DNA of 19,799 nt from an uncultured Oscillospiraceae bacterium (GTDB taxonomy: Bacteria; Bacillota; Clostridia; Oscillospirales; Acutalibacteraceae), in contig URDW01000019.1 in NCBI GenBank assembly GCA_900546735.1, positions 1 through 19,799 of the forward strand, given 5' to 3'. Within the stretch, counting starts at the first letter, position 1. Each line of letters begins with the position of its first letter. The position numbers and the translations under genes are program-made. The notes beneath the pieces were generated by a model. That model was not told where the DNA came from, made no database searches, and worked only from the letters and a program-made list of their open reading frames with translations. Below are positions 1 to 7,449 of this stretch, piece after piece.

Positions 1-17
1 CAAAAGACAAAAAGCGC

Positions 18-43
18 AAAAACCGCACCACTGTGCGGTTTTT
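18..43. terminator. Intrinsic terminator, bidirectional
   Basis: The stem CCGCAC/GTGCGG is flanked by A5 and T5 that extend the pairing, with a 4-base loop. The T tract on the plus strand would end transcription entering from the left. The A tract makes it usable from the other side too. Confidence 0.7.
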
Positions 44-163
44 CTGCTTTTAAAGTGCTTGATTTTCTTTAGAGAGCAAGATGCTTTTCTGCTTGAGAAA
101 AATAGCAGTCTATTTTCAAAATTTTTTTCTACGCGCGGTCCAACCGGCTTTTTCGACAGTCTC

Positions 164-191
164 AAGCGCTTCGTTTTCCGAAGCGCTTTTT
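164..191 (+). terminator. Terminator-like hairpin just upstream of licD
   Basis: A perfect 10-bp stem AAGCGCTTCG/CGAAGCGCTT with a TTTTC loop is followed by a short T run. It lies only 50 bases before the licD start, so licD must use a promoter squeezed into 190-235 or depend on read-through. I see no clear promoter there. Confidence 0.6.
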
Positions 192-240
192 GCTTGCATT
201 TTACCGCGCCCGCGCGCACATAATAATGCCGGAGGCGCTT

Positions 241-1092
241 ATGAAAAAACTGACGATTTTAGAAGTGCAGGCCATGGAGCTGGAGATGCTGCGCCAGCTT
301 TTGGCCTATTTTAAAAAGCACGGCATCCGCTGCTACACCGGCGGCGGCACCACGCTGGGCTCGGTGCGCCACGGCGGCTTCATTCCGTGGGACGACGACA
401 TCGACCTGCTTTTGCCGCGTGCAGATTACGACCGGCTGCTTGCGCTTACAAAAACAGAGCCGGTCGGGCCGAACATCCGCATCTGCCGCCCGGGTGAAAA
501 GGACTACATTTTCCCCTACGCCAAGGCCTGCGACACGCGCACGGCTGTGTTTGAGCCAAGCGTGCGCGGCACAAAATACGCGACCGGCGTGTTTGTGGAC
601 CTGTTTCCGCTCGACACGCACCGGCGCACACGCGCCGGAAACGTGCTGCTGATCGCCAAAATGAGATGGTACCGCAGTTTGCTGGAAACGGCGTCGCACC
701 AAAAAAACCTGAGCCGCCCCGGCTCATTTGCCTGGGCAGCAAAAGCGGCGCTGCGCACGCTGCAAAAGCCGCTGTGTGCCTTTTGGTGCGTGGAAAAAAT
801 CACAGCGCACATGGACGCCATAGGCCGCCGCGTTTCGCAGAAACCGACCGGCATCACCGGCAACCTGATGACAACCGTCAACTGGCGCGACTATTACGAC
901 GTGCGTGTGTTCGGCCGCGGCAAAGCCGGGAAATTTGAAAACCTGACCGTCACAAACCCGGCCCAGACCGACTTTTACCTGCGCAGCCTGTACGGCGACT
1001 GGCGAAAGCTGCCGCCGCCCGAAGCGCGCCGCGCGCACGACATGGACGTTTGGCTGCTGCAGGATGGAGAAGACCCTGACGGCCGCACCTAA
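241..1092 (+). CDS. licD: LicD-family phosphotransferase
   Basis: This is a LicD-type protein of 283 residues. The family transfers phosphocholine or related phospho-groups to teichoic acids and other surface glycans, using a nucleotidyltransferase-like fold. The family signature is near the N-terminus: a GGGTTLGSVRHGG segment at 34-46 followed by PWDDDID at 49-55, whose aspartates are the expected metal ligands. The ATG at 241 is chosen because GGAGG lies at 231-235 with 5-base spacing. An upstream in-frame ATG at 190 overlaps the preceding hairpin. No signal peptide or membrane segment is visible, so it should act in the cytoplasm. Glycosyltransferases nearby (1928-4260, opposite strand) fit a surface-polysaccharide role. 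The exact donor and acceptor cannot be read from the sequence. Confidence 0.9.
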   Translation: MKKLTILEVQAMELEMLRQLLAYFKKHGIRCYTGGGTTLGSVRHGGFIPWDDDIDLLLPRADYDRLLALTKTEPVGPNIRICRPGEKDYIFPYAKACDTRTAVFEPSVRGTKYATGVFVDLFPLDTHRRTRAGNVLLIAKMRWYRSLLETASHQKNLSRPGSFAWAAKAALRTLQKPLCAFWCVEKITAHMDAIGRRVSQKPTGITGNLMTTVNWRDYYDVRVFGRGKAGKFENLTVTNPAQTDFYLRSLYGDWRKLPPPEARRAHDMDVWLLQDGEDPDGRT

Positions 1093-1113
1093 ACGCATTC
1101 TGCCGCAAAAAAG

Positions 1114-1140
1114 CACCGCCGAAATCAGCTTTCGGCGGTG
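1114..1140. terminator. Bidirectional terminator between licD and the RHH gene
   Basis: A perfect 11-bp stem CACCGCCGAAA/TTTCGGCGGTG has a 5-base loop. It is followed on the plus strand by TTGTTTT and on the minus strand by CTTTTTTG. It therefore serves both licD and the convergent regulator gene, whose TGA stop lies inside the loop (1125-1127). Confidence 0.85.
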
Positions 1141-1313
1141 TTGTTTTCGTTTTCGGGCATATGTTCCAGCGCATAGGCGATGCACTGGTTGATGAATGCG
1201 CTGCGGCTCAGATTATATTTCGCAGCCATTTTGTCTATCTGTTCTAACATTTTAAAATCTATGCGAATGGTGATGGGGTCTTTTTTGTACGTTTTTGGAA
1301 TAAAATCAGCCAA
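1125..1313 (-). CDS. Ribbon-helix-helix (CopG/Arc-type) DNA-binding protein
   Basis: This 62-residue protein has the pattern of a small ribbon-helix-helix regulator. A short beta segment ITIRIDFKMLEQID at 14-27 is followed by two helices (about 22-34 and 38-51) with an NLSRSAFINQ turn. Such proteins bind DNA as dimers through the beta ribbon, usually as autorepressors or antitoxins. The start is TTG at 1311-1313, supported by AGAGGTGAG about 7 bases upstream; no ATG fits. It is divergent from the YpsA/SLOG-family gene. The 91-base gap between them contains a perfect inverted repeat (1348-1383) that is a likely operator. It could be an antitoxin, but the neighbour does not look like a toxin. 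Confidence 0.75.
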   Translation of the reverse strand: MADFIPKTYKKDPITIRIDFKMLEQIDKMAAKYNLSRSAFINQCIAYALEHMPENENNTAES

Positions 1314-1327
1314 TACAAACTCACCTC

Positions 1328-1383
1328 TTGCATTAGTATATGCTTTATTGTATTCTAAATATAGATTCGTAAATAGAATACAA
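1328..1383 (+). promoter_or_regulatory. Promoter and palindromic operator between the RHH and SLOG genes
   Basis: TTGCAT (1328-1333), a 17-base spacer and TATTCT (1351-1356) form a plausible plus-strand sigma-A promoter. Over the -10 lies the left arm of a perfect inverted repeat, TTGTATTCTA (1348-1357), with its partner TAGAATACAA at 1374-1383. A third related half-site, CAGAATAC, occurs at 1386-1393. A ribbon-helix-helix dimer bound here would block both divergent genes. That the neighbouring RHH protein is the binder is inference from position. Confidence 0.5.
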
Positions 1384-1404
1384 ATCAGAATACGAGAGGC
1401 TGCT

Positions 1405-1896
1405 GTGAAAACGCAAACATGTTGTTTTACAGGCCATAGGCAAATTCCGCCGCAACAGAACCTGAAAATTTATAAATGTCTGAAAGCGGAAATTACAAAC
1501 TTGATCGAAAACGGCGTCGTTAATTTTGTGACAGGCGGTGCTTTGGGTTTTGACACGCTGGCTGCACAGGCCGTTTTGGAATTGCGCCAGCGGTATGCAC
1601 ACATAAAACTGCAGTTGATTTTGCCGTGCAAAAATCAGACAGCCAAGTGGCGTACGGCAGATCAAATCGTATATGAAAACATAAAAAAGGCATGTAACGG
1701 ATATATTTATGTTTCTGATCTTCATACGCAGGGCTGTATGCAAAAGCGCAATCGGCGTTTGGTAGAATGCTGTGCATACTGTATCTGCTATTTGACTGAA
1801 CCTTTTGGCGGCACAGCATATACGGCCTTTTGCCAAAAAGAACGGCCTGGAAATCATCAATTTGGCGCAGAAAACGGCAAGATAAACGATACATAG
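1405..1896 (+). CDS. YpsA/SLOG-family (DUF1273-like) protein, C-terminus frameshifted
   Basis: The protein has the signatures of the SLOG superfamily branch around Bacillus YpsA, a Rossmann-like nucleotide or ligand-binding fold. These are TGHR at 9-12, GGALGFDTLAA at 44-54, LPC at 73-75, GCMQKRNR at 110-117 and GGTAYT at 135-140. The start is GTG at 1405 with GAGAGG five bases upstream. After F142 the reading frame diverges from the family. Removing one T from the TTTT run at 1828-1831 restores AFAKKNGLEIINLAQKTAR and a stop at 1883-1885. As it stands, the frame ends at 1896 with an unrelated tail. This is a recent frameshift, a sequencing error, or less likely +1 slippage on UUU-U. Function in this branch is poorly known. 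Confidence 0.8.
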   Translation: MKTQTCCFTGHRQIPPQQNLKIYKCLKAEITNLIENGVVNFVTGGALGFDTLAAQAVLELRQRYAHIKLQLILPCKNQTAKWRTADQIVYENIKKACNGYIYVSDLHTQGCMQKRNRRLVECCAYCICYLTEPFGGTAYTAFCQKERPGNHQFGAENGKINDT

Positions 1897-1927
1897 CCGT
1901 CTGAAAAAGGCGCTTTGCACTTTTACA

Positions 1928-3052
1928 CTATTTTGGATTTTGCCTTCCGTTTTCACCGGGCGGGGGCGCTTCCAAATAAAGGCTTTCCAGCGTCTGCACC
2001 GATCTTTCGATCGAAAAGGCGGCGGCGCGCTTTTTGGCCGCCGCCGCATACGCCCCCAGACCGCCCGTGCTGTAAAGCTGCCACACATGCGCAAGCGTGC
2101 GGCTGAGCGCGCGGTCTGTTTTTTCCGGCACCAGAAAGCCGCAGACGTTGTCCTCGATCAGTTCCGGCGACGCACCGCAGGCAAACGCCACGCACGGCAG
2201 GCCGGAGGCCATGGCCTCTACCAGCGTAATGCCGAAGCCCTCCGGCGCCGTGGCCGGGTGCACAAACACATCTGCCCCGGCGTAAAGCGCGGCCGGGCTG
2301 CGCGTTTCGCCGGCAAAAAACACGCGCTCCTGCAAGCCGCCGTCGCACACCAGCCGCTGCAGATACGCCAGATAATCCGGCGCGCCGCCGCCCACCACCG
2401 TAAAGCGAAAGTCAACGGCATCCGGCAGCATGGCCAGTGCACGGATGGCCGTATCGAGCCCCTTGACCGGCGCCAGGCGGCCGACGTAAAGAATTTCCAT
2501 AGGCGTACCCAGTTGCGCCGGCAGTGCGTAAAAATCCGAAAGGCAAACGCCGTTGTAAACGACCTTCAGCTTTTCCGGCGCAAGGTGCAGCGCGGCGAGC
2601 CAGCTTTGGCGCACCGACTGCGAAATGGCCGCGCCGAAACAGCTTTTTCGGTACGCCAGGCGGCAGACGCCATCGGCCAGCGCGCCGGCCGCCCCGCCCG
2701 GGCGCAGCAAGGCGTTGGAATGGAAGTAGACGATGCGCACGGCGCCCGGCAGCACGCGCGCCGACGCGGCCAGAAAACCGCGTGTAATGACGGAGCCGGC
2801 ATGGCTGATGATGACGTCCGGCTTCTCCCTTTTACAAAAGCGCAAAAAGCGCCAAAGCCCGGGCAAAAGCGTTTGCTTTTTTTCACCGGCCACAACGACC
2901 CGACCGCCGCAGCGTTCGATCTCCTGCGCCATCACCCCGCCGGAATAGACCAGGTAAAACACATTTTCATGCCCGGAAAACCGCGCCAGGTCGCGGCAGA
3001 ACACCTCAATACCGCCGACGCCGCCGCCCATCAGCAAATGCAGCACCTTCAC
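1928..3052 (-). CDS. Glycosyltransferase, GT4 family
   Basis: This is a 374-residue GT-B fold glycosyltransferase. The N-terminal domain starts MKVLHLLMGGGVGGIE, with the glycine-rich loop of GT4 enzymes. The C-terminal donor domain begins near 186 with ILYVGRLAPVKG. It carries the retaining-enzyme EX7E motif as E271 and E279 (EGFGITLVE), followed by MASGLPCVA. It would transfer a sugar from a nucleotide donor to a growing surface glycan in the cytoplasm or at the inner membrane face. No transmembrane segment is seen. Its ATG overlaps the end of the upstream glycosyltransferase by four bases (3049-3052), so the two are translationally coupled. Donor and acceptor cannot be predicted. No clear terminator follows. 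Confidence 0.92.
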   Translation of the reverse strand: MKVLHLLMGGGVGGIEVFCRDLARFSGHENVFYLVYSGGVMAQEIERCGGRVVVAGEKKQTLLPGLWRFLRFCKREKPDVIISHAGSVITRGFLAASARVLPGAVRIVYFHSNALLRPGGAAGALADGVCRLAYRKSCFGAAISQSVRQSWLAALHLAPEKLKVVYNGVCLSDFYALPAQLGTPMEILYVGRLAPVKGLDTAIRALAMLPDAVDFRFTVVGGGAPDYLAYLQRLVCDGGLQERVFFAGETRSPAALYAGADVFVHPATAPEGFGITLVEAMASGLPCVAFACGASPELIEDNVCGFLVPEKTDRALSRTLAHVWQLYSTGGLGAYAAAAKKRAAAFSIERSVQTLESLYLEAPPPGENGRQNPK

Positions 3053-4260
3053 CGGAGCACACCGCCTTCATAAAGTGTCTCCACCTTTTCGCAATACGCG
3101 TCCGCGTTTAAAAAGGACTGACCGGCGCACGCCGTGTACATCCGTGTGCGCAGCACCCCGTCGTCATACACCCGGCGGATGCAGGCGGCCATGGCCCCGG
3201 CGTCGCCCGGCGCAAACAGCAGCCCGGTCCGCTCCGGTTCGATCAGTTCCGGCGTGCCGCCGTGATTTGCGCCGATGACCGGCGTGCCAAGGGCAATGCT
3301 TTCCAGCACGGACAGAGGGCAGTTTTCGCGGCAGCGGCTGGGACAGAGCGTGAGAGCCGCGCCGCTGATGGCCTTTTGCAGCGTCTGGCCGGACAAAAAG
3401 CCGGCCATGTGCACGTTTTTGAGCCCGTGAAAATGCACGGTGCCCGGCCCGTCGCCGGCCACGGCAAACGGGATGTCCGGCAAAAGGCGCGCGGCCTCGG
3501 CCACCAGGTCCACGCCCTTTTCCGCGTCCAGCCGGCCGAAATAAAGCACATAGCGCCCGCGCGGTACCGGCACCGGCGTCAGCGGCAGGACAAAGTTCTG
3601 CAAAAAAACGGCCTTGCGCGCAAAGCGCGGCACGGTGCAGAACTTTTTAAACATATACCGGCTGGGGCAGATGATGGTGTCGATGCGGTCGTAAAGCATG
3701 CTGAAACGGTAAACGGCCGCTTCGGCCGCCGCCAGCAGGCTTTTGGCGGACGACCCATGGATGCACCGGTTGCGCGCACAGTGCATGGGCGAGCCGTGCA
3801 GGCATTTTTCGCACACGCGCGCCGCGTGCGGAATGTAAAACAGATGGTCCGGGCACAAAAGCTGGCTGTCGTGCGCCGTGTAGAGGAGCCGTATTTTTTT
3901 GCCGCGCGCCCGGCCGGCGTCGCGCACGGCGGCAATGACCGACGGCGTGAGCTGAAAATTAAAGTTGTTCAGGTGCACCACGTCCGCGTCAAACACAGCG
4001 AGCACACGGCGCATTTTTTTATACGCTTCGCGCGAATAGATGATTTTAAACGGGTACGCCGCCTGCTTCAGCCCCGGCGTGCGGAAATCGAGCGGGCGCA
4101 CATAGAGCCCGGCCGAATTGCCGGCGGCACGCTCCGGTGAATCCATGCCGAAATACTCCACGCGGTGGCCGCGACCGGCCAGTGCGCGGCCAAGCTCCAG
4201 CGTGTACGTTTCGGCGCCGCCGCGCCGCGTCAGGAATTTATTGACAAGCAAAATGTTCAT
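3049..4260 (-). CDS. Glycosyltransferase, GT4 family with cysteine-rich insert
   Basis: This is a 403-residue GT4-type enzyme. The N-terminus MNILLVNKFLTRRGGAE carries the GG loop. The C-terminal domain starts near 237 (YVLYFGRLDAEKG) and has EX7E as E312 and E320 (ENCPLSVLE). Between 126 and 175 lies an insert beginning LLYTAHDSQLLCP with cysteines at 136, 150, 153, 161 and 166, a possible metal-binding patch. I recall similar inserts in polysaccharide-biosynthesis GT4 enzymes. The ATG at 4258-4260 is preferred: GGGGGCGG sits five bases upstream, and an upstream in-frame TTG (4273-4275) would place that SD inside the gene. It is the first gene of a two-gene unit with the downstream glycosyltransferase. 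No obvious promoter is seen in 4261-4320. Confidence 0.92.
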   Translation of the reverse strand: MNILLVNKFLTRRGGAETYTLELGRALAGRGHRVEYFGMDSPERAAGNSAGLYVRPLDFRTPGLKQAAYPFKIIYSREAYKKMRRVLAVFDADVVHLNNFNFQLTPSVIAAVRDAGRARGKKIRLLYTAHDSQLLCPDHLFYIPHAARVCEKCLHGSPMHCARNRCIHGSSAKSLLAAAEAAVYRFSMLYDRIDTIICPSRYMFKKFCTVPRFARKAVFLQNFVLPLTPVPVPRGRYVLYFGRLDAEKGVDLVAEAARLLPDIPFAVAGDGPGTVHFHGLKNVHMAGFLSGQTLQKAISGAALTLCPSRCRENCPLSVLESIALGTPVIGANHGGTPELIEPERTGLLFAPGDAGAMAACIRRVYDDGVLRTRMYTACAGQSFLNADAYCEKVETLYEGGVLR

Positions 4261-4320
4261 AAAAGCCGCCCCCAAAAGACAATGCTATACGATTAGCCTT
4301 TGCAAAATGGGCGATTTTAT

Positions 4321-4348
4321 AAAAAAACGCCCTGCTGTACGCAGGGCG
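4321..4348 (-). terminator. Terminator of the GPH symporter gene
   Basis: The perfect 8-bp stem CGCCCTGC/GCAGGGCG, 5-base loop and T7 on the minus strand (A run 4321-4327) form a classic intrinsic terminator. It separates the symporter transcript from the glycosyltransferase pair downstream. Confidence 0.85.
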
Positions 4349-4455
4349 AAAAATGATGGGCTCTTTTCGTTTTTCGTTTTCAAAAGATAAATATATTCCT
4401 GTTTGGCCGAAAAAGCGCGGCGGGCACGGCGGTTTCGGCCGGTTTCTGCAAAGTC

Positions 4456-5913
4456 TTATTCTGCGCGCTCCTGCGCCTGCCCGGCGGCATTTGCCGCATG
4501 GCGTTCGGCCAGCTCCGCCTCTATCTTCTGCTTTTCGGCCTTATTGTCCTTAATGAACACGAACGGGATCAGGTACAAAAACGACGCCAGCGCCGGCAGC
4601 AGCATGAAAAGCGGCCACTGTGCATTCAAAAAGGTTTCGGTCTGCCGGGGCAGCTCGGCGTCAAAATGCAGCGCCGTAAAAATTGCGCCGAACAAAAAGC
4701 TTTTGAGCGCCTCGGTCATTTTGCTGGTCAGGTTCTGCAGCGAGAACGTGATGCCCTCCTTGCGCTTGCCGGTCTTCCACTCCATGTAGTCGATGGAGTC
4801 GCTCAAAAGCGCCTTTTGCGCAATGCCGATCAGCGTGATCGGAATGTTGCCGACGGCCATCAGCGCAATGACAAAAAGCATCTGCGCCGGCGTGTCAAAC
4901 CCGATGAAATACGCAATGACGCGCAGAAGCACGTTGCCGCCCTGCGCCAGGATGACAAGCTTTTTCATGCTGCCGACACGGTCGGCGATGCGCACGGCGA
5001 AAAACATGCTGACCGCGCCGAAAACATTGATCAAAATGCCGTAGACCGTCTGCGCCGTTTCGCCGTTCATCGTAAACGAGCCGATGTTGACCTCTACACA
5101 GTATTTGAAATAGTAGATCCACGGGATCGCGCCGGAGATGGAATTGCTCAGCTGCGCCAAAATCAGAAGCAGCAGCGTGCGGTTGTAACGGATCTCTTTC
5201 AGATCCTCGAGCAGCGACTGCCTTTCGGGCTGCACAAACGCCACGCGCTCCTTGGTTTTCATGGCGAGGATGGAAACCAGCTCACCGCCGAGGCCGAAAA
5301 GAATGGCGCAAAGCAGCAGCATCTGCCGCTCGCTCATGCCCACAGCCGTGCGCAGGCCGAGCAAAAACGGCACGGCGCCCACGATGGCCCCGCCGGCGCT
5401 GGCGCCGATATTGATCCACTGCGACACGCGCGCCCGCTCGCCGGAATGCGGCGTGATGAGCGACATCATGCCCCACAGCGCCACATCCTGGAACGAATAC
5501 GTCATGTCCCACGCGATGTAAACGAAAAAGATCAGCAAAAGCGCGGCCGTTTCGTTCAGGCCGAAATCCACGAACAGCAGCGCCGTCAAAAGCCCGATGA
5601 CGACGGCCAGTTTGCCCAAATACGGGTGCAGCTTGTTGCCGTTTTTAAACTTGTGCCGGTCGATCAGCGTGCCCACGACCGGGTCGTTGACCGCGTCCCA
5701 CACGCGCACCACGCCCATAACCGTGCCGGTTTTGCCGGAAGAGATGAACAGCACGTTCGTCATAAAATAGTTCAGCCACTGGCTGACCATGCCGAACGAG
5801 GCGTTTTGCCCGAAGAGCGCCGCCGAGTAGGCAAAGAGCTCGCGGTTCGGCACATAGCCGTCCTCCGCCTCCTTGCTGAAAAAGAAGCGGATGGGATTTT
5901 GCAGTTTTTTCAT
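4456..5913 (-). CDS. GPH-family (MelB-like) sugar:cation symporter
   Basis: This roughly 485-residue protein is strongly hydrophobic, with about 12 membrane segments, and belongs to the glycoside-pentoside-hexuronide:cation symporter family within MFS. The family landmark WDAVNDPVVGTLID lies near residues 72-85, with the aspartates equivalent to the cation/sugar site of MelB. A DSIDYMEWKTGKRKEG loop is also typical of the family. The C-terminus is charged and Ala/Glu/Lys-rich. ATG at 5911-5913 is taken as the start, with AAGGAAGGCGG upstream; GTG at 5917-5919 is an alternative two codons earlier. It has its own promoter (5960-5988) and terminator (4321-4348), so it is a single-gene unit. The transported sugar cannot be named. 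Confidence 0.92.
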   Translation of the reverse strand: MKKLQNPIRFFFSKEAEDGYVPNRELFAYSAALFGQNASFGMVSQWLNYFMTNVLFISSGKTGTVMGVVRVWDAVNDPVVGTLIDRHKFKNGNKLHPYLGKLAVVIGLLTALLFVDFGLNETAALLLIFFVYIAWDMTYSFQDVALWGMMSLITPHSGERARVSQWINIGASAGGAIVGAVPFLLGLRTAVGMSERQMLLLCAILFGLGGELVSILAMKTKERVAFVQPERQSLLEDLKEIRYNRTLLLLILAQLSNSISGAIPWIYYFKYCVEVNIGSFTMNGETAQTVYGILINVFGAVSMFFAVRIADRVGSMKKLVILAQGGNVLLRVIAYFIGFDTPAQMLFVIALMAVGNIPITLIGIAQKALLSDSIDYMEWKTGKRKEGITFSLQNLTSKMTEALKSFLFGAIFTALHFDAELPRQTETFLNAQWPLFMLLPALASFLYLIPFVFIKDNKAEKQKIEAELAERHAANAAGQAQERAE

Positions 5914-5959
5914 AGACACGCCGCCTTCCTTTAAAAAAGTATGCAGTTACCCGATTTTT

Positions 5960-5988
5960 ATTTTAAAGGATTTACAGGAGATTGTCAA
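5960..5988 (-). promoter_or_regulatory. Sigma-A promoter of the GPH symporter
   Basis: On the minus strand TTGACA (5983-5988), a 17-base spacer and TAAAAT (5960-5965) give a near-consensus promoter. The predicted transcript starts near 5952, about 40 bases before the gene. Confidence 0.85.
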
Positions 5989-6174
5989 TTTAAAAACTAA
6001 TTTTTGCTGTGCGCCGTGCAAAAAAAGCCGGCGGCACATACAAGACCCGGCAGAAAGCATATGCAGCCGCAAAACAAAAAGGTGTAATGACAACAAATTA
6101 TACGATCTGACACGCTGAAAAACTGCCAAAAAGACGAGTTGAATTTTGTATTTTGCGAGGCGGTGTCGTCATCC
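5989..6174. other. Intergenic stretch without recognisable feature
   Basis: I find no gene, strong promoter or hairpin here. Short open frames exist on both strands but lack ribosome-binding sites and family resemblance. Confidence 0.5.
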
Positions 6175-6284
6175 AAATGCACGCCGATACGTTCGCAACC
6201 GCCTTTTGAATGATTTTTTGCGGCGATTGCTCACTTCCAGCGTGCATTTCTCCTCTCCCCAAAAAGCCATATGACTTTTGGAGA
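6175..6284 (-). repeat. Structured intergenic repeat, diverged copy (unit 1)
   Basis: Read on the minus strand, an imperfect hairpin (6257-6284) is followed by GGGGAGAGGAG. Then comes an outer stem AAATGCACGC/GCGTGCATTT (6240-6249 with 6175-6184) enclosing an inner stem (6222-6230 with 6195-6203). This is the same order as the array at the right end of the window, but both stems have different sequences. In the inner stem one pair is C-A on the plus strand but a G-U pair in a minus-strand RNA, so the minus strand is the likely sense strand. Confidence 0.6.
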
Positions 6285-6314
6285 CCCCCTAGGTACTGCC
6301 CCCGAACAAAGACA

Positions 6315-6360
6315 AAAAACGCAGAAAAACCGCGCAGCTGTGCGGTTTTTCTGCGTTTTT
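6315..6360. terminator. Long near-perfect palindromic terminator
   Basis: The 46-base segment is almost a perfect palindrome centred at 6337/6338. Arms begin AAAAACGCAG and end CTGCGTTTTT, with an inner ACCGC/GCGGT stem. T tracts lie on both strands. It terminates in both directions and is the first good minus-strand terminator after the gene ending at 6515. Confidence 0.8.
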
Positions 6361-6471
6361 ACTTGTTCTGTAAGTAAGAATGACGCGCCAGTATGTTTTG
6401 TAAGAACGACAACAGATGTTTTTTTTCTGTTTTATGTTCTGCGCGCTCCGGCCAGCTTTTTCGACAGTCTG

Positions 6472-6502
6472 ACACCCGCAGACGATAAACGCCTGCGGGT
6501 GT
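6472..6502. terminator. Hairpin 3' of the surface-protein gene
   Basis: A perfect 10-bp stem ACACCCGCAG/CTGCGGGTGT with an 11-base loop lies 12 bases beyond the minus-strand gene ending at 6515. Neither side has a proper T tract, so it may stabilise the 3' end rather than terminate. Confidence 0.5.
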
Positions 6503-6514
6503 TCTACTTTACTA

Positions 6515-7408
6515 TTATGTATTGCAAACGGCTTTTACGCCATACACCTGCTGCCCAAGCATGGTCGGCAGCCAAAACGTGAAGCCGCTTTCCATATCGG
6601 TAACGGTCACGCCCGAAAACAGACTGTTTGGCCGGCCGTACGAAAAGCCGCTGCGCACGCCGGCCAGATACTTGCCGGCCACGGCCGGCACATCCCACTC
6701 GGTCTCGCGGTACTTGGAAAAATCGACTTTCTGCCCGGCCGGCTGCGAAGTGCCGGCCGTCAGGTCGTAAAGCATCAGATCGCCGCTTTCGTCATCTGTG
6801 TACAGAAACTGCGTTTCGTTTAAAAGGACCGGCTCACCGCCTGCAACCAGTGCCTGCAGCTGCCCGCCCTGGTAGCGGTAAAGCCGCGGCACATTGTCGC
6901 GGCCGATACCGCCAAGCAGCACCGTGCGGCCTGCGGCGCAAAGATACGTCGGATAGTTTGTTTGCTCAGCCGGCAATTCGCTGACCTGCGCATTTTCAAA
7001 ATCGGCAAACAGCATTTTTACGTTCTCGCCGGTAAAGCACGAGGCATAAAGTCCACCGTCTGCGGCATACATCTCATCCACATGCCCGCCGCTGCCGAGT
7101 GTCTGCACGGACAGTTCGCCGCACACCCGGCCACCCTGCACCAAAACAAAATAGCTTTGCCCGCCCTTTTCGGCGCAGGCGTACCAGCCGCCGTCGAACG
7201 GCGTGACCAAGGAGACGTTTTCATACCCGGGCAGCTCGATCTTTTGGCGGACGCCGGTTTTCGTCTGCACCTGCCAGGCCGCGCCGTCGGACGCGTTGTA
7301 GTAAACCGTCAGATCCGGCATACAGGCAAAGTAGACCGCGGCTGCCCCGGCCAAAACGACCAGCACGGCGGCCACGGCCAGCGCGATCTTCTTTTTTCTC
7401 TTTTTCAC
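6515..7408 (-). CDS. Membrane-anchored surface protein of unknown function
   Basis: I do not recognise a named family. The protein is 297 residues. Its N-terminus is very basic (KKRKKK), followed by one hydrophobic segment at about 8-29, so it is a signal anchor or uncleaved signal. The rest would be outside the cell. That part has repeated short beta-like blocks (GGWYACAEKGGQSYFVLVQGG, YRYQGGQLQALVAGG, LYDLTAG) suggesting a beta-propeller-like fold of the kind seen in DUF5050-type proteins; this is inference. The start is GTG at 7406-7408, with CAGGGCAGG about 9 bases upstream; another in-frame GTG at 7429 would bury that site. A good promoter lies at 7450-7478. It appears to be a single-gene unit. 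Confidence 0.75.
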   Translation of the reverse strand: MKKRKKKIALAVAAVLVVLAGAAAVYFACMPDLTVYYNASDGAAWQVQTKTGVRQKIELPGYENVSLVTPFDGGWYACAEKGGQSYFVLVQGGRVCGELSVQTLGSGGHVDEMYAADGGLYASCFTGENVKMLFADFENAQVSELPAEQTNYPTYLCAAGRTVLLGGIGRDNVPRLYRYQGGQLQALVAGGEPVLLNETQFLYTDDESGDLMLYDLTAGTSQPAGQKVDFSKYRETEWDVPAVAGKYLAGVRSGFSYGRPNSLFSGVTVTDMESGFTFWLPTMLGQQVYGVKAVCNT

Positions 7409-7449
7409 GGCAAAACACCTGCCCTGCACAAAAGTACTTTTCTGCTTCT

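Larger units (their letters stand above)
1..191 (+). repeat. Two-terminator intergenic element, copy A
   Basis: This gene-free stretch begins with a hairpin (18-43). It continues with an A/T-rich spacer and a conserved block ending in GCTTTTTCGACAGTCT (147-162), and closes with a second hairpin (164-188). The same order occurs at about 6305-6503, where the 16-base block is identical and the bases just before it are similar. The spacer between is poorly conserved and I see no gene in it. The element may extend left of the window. Its function is unknown. Part of it may simply be the shared termination region of neighbouring operons. Confidence 0.55.
6305..6503. repeat. Two-terminator intergenic element, copy B
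   Basis: This is a second copy of the arrangement at 1-191. It starts with a CAAAGACAAAAA lead-in and a long terminator hairpin, followed by an A/T-rich spacer. A GCGCGCTCCGGCCA block leads into the identical GCTTTTTCGACAGTCT (6455-6470), and a second hairpin (6472-6502) closes it. No gene is visible inside. Confidence 0.55.

Noticed and set aside
1940..3073. 377-residue open frame on the plus strand
   Set aside because: It is the antisense shadow of the glycosyltransferase gene, is very Arg/Ala/Gln-rich and has no domain.
4498..5934. 478-residue open frame on the plus strand
   Set aside because: It is the antisense of the GPH symporter, composed mostly of charged and Gln/His-rich sequence without family likeness.
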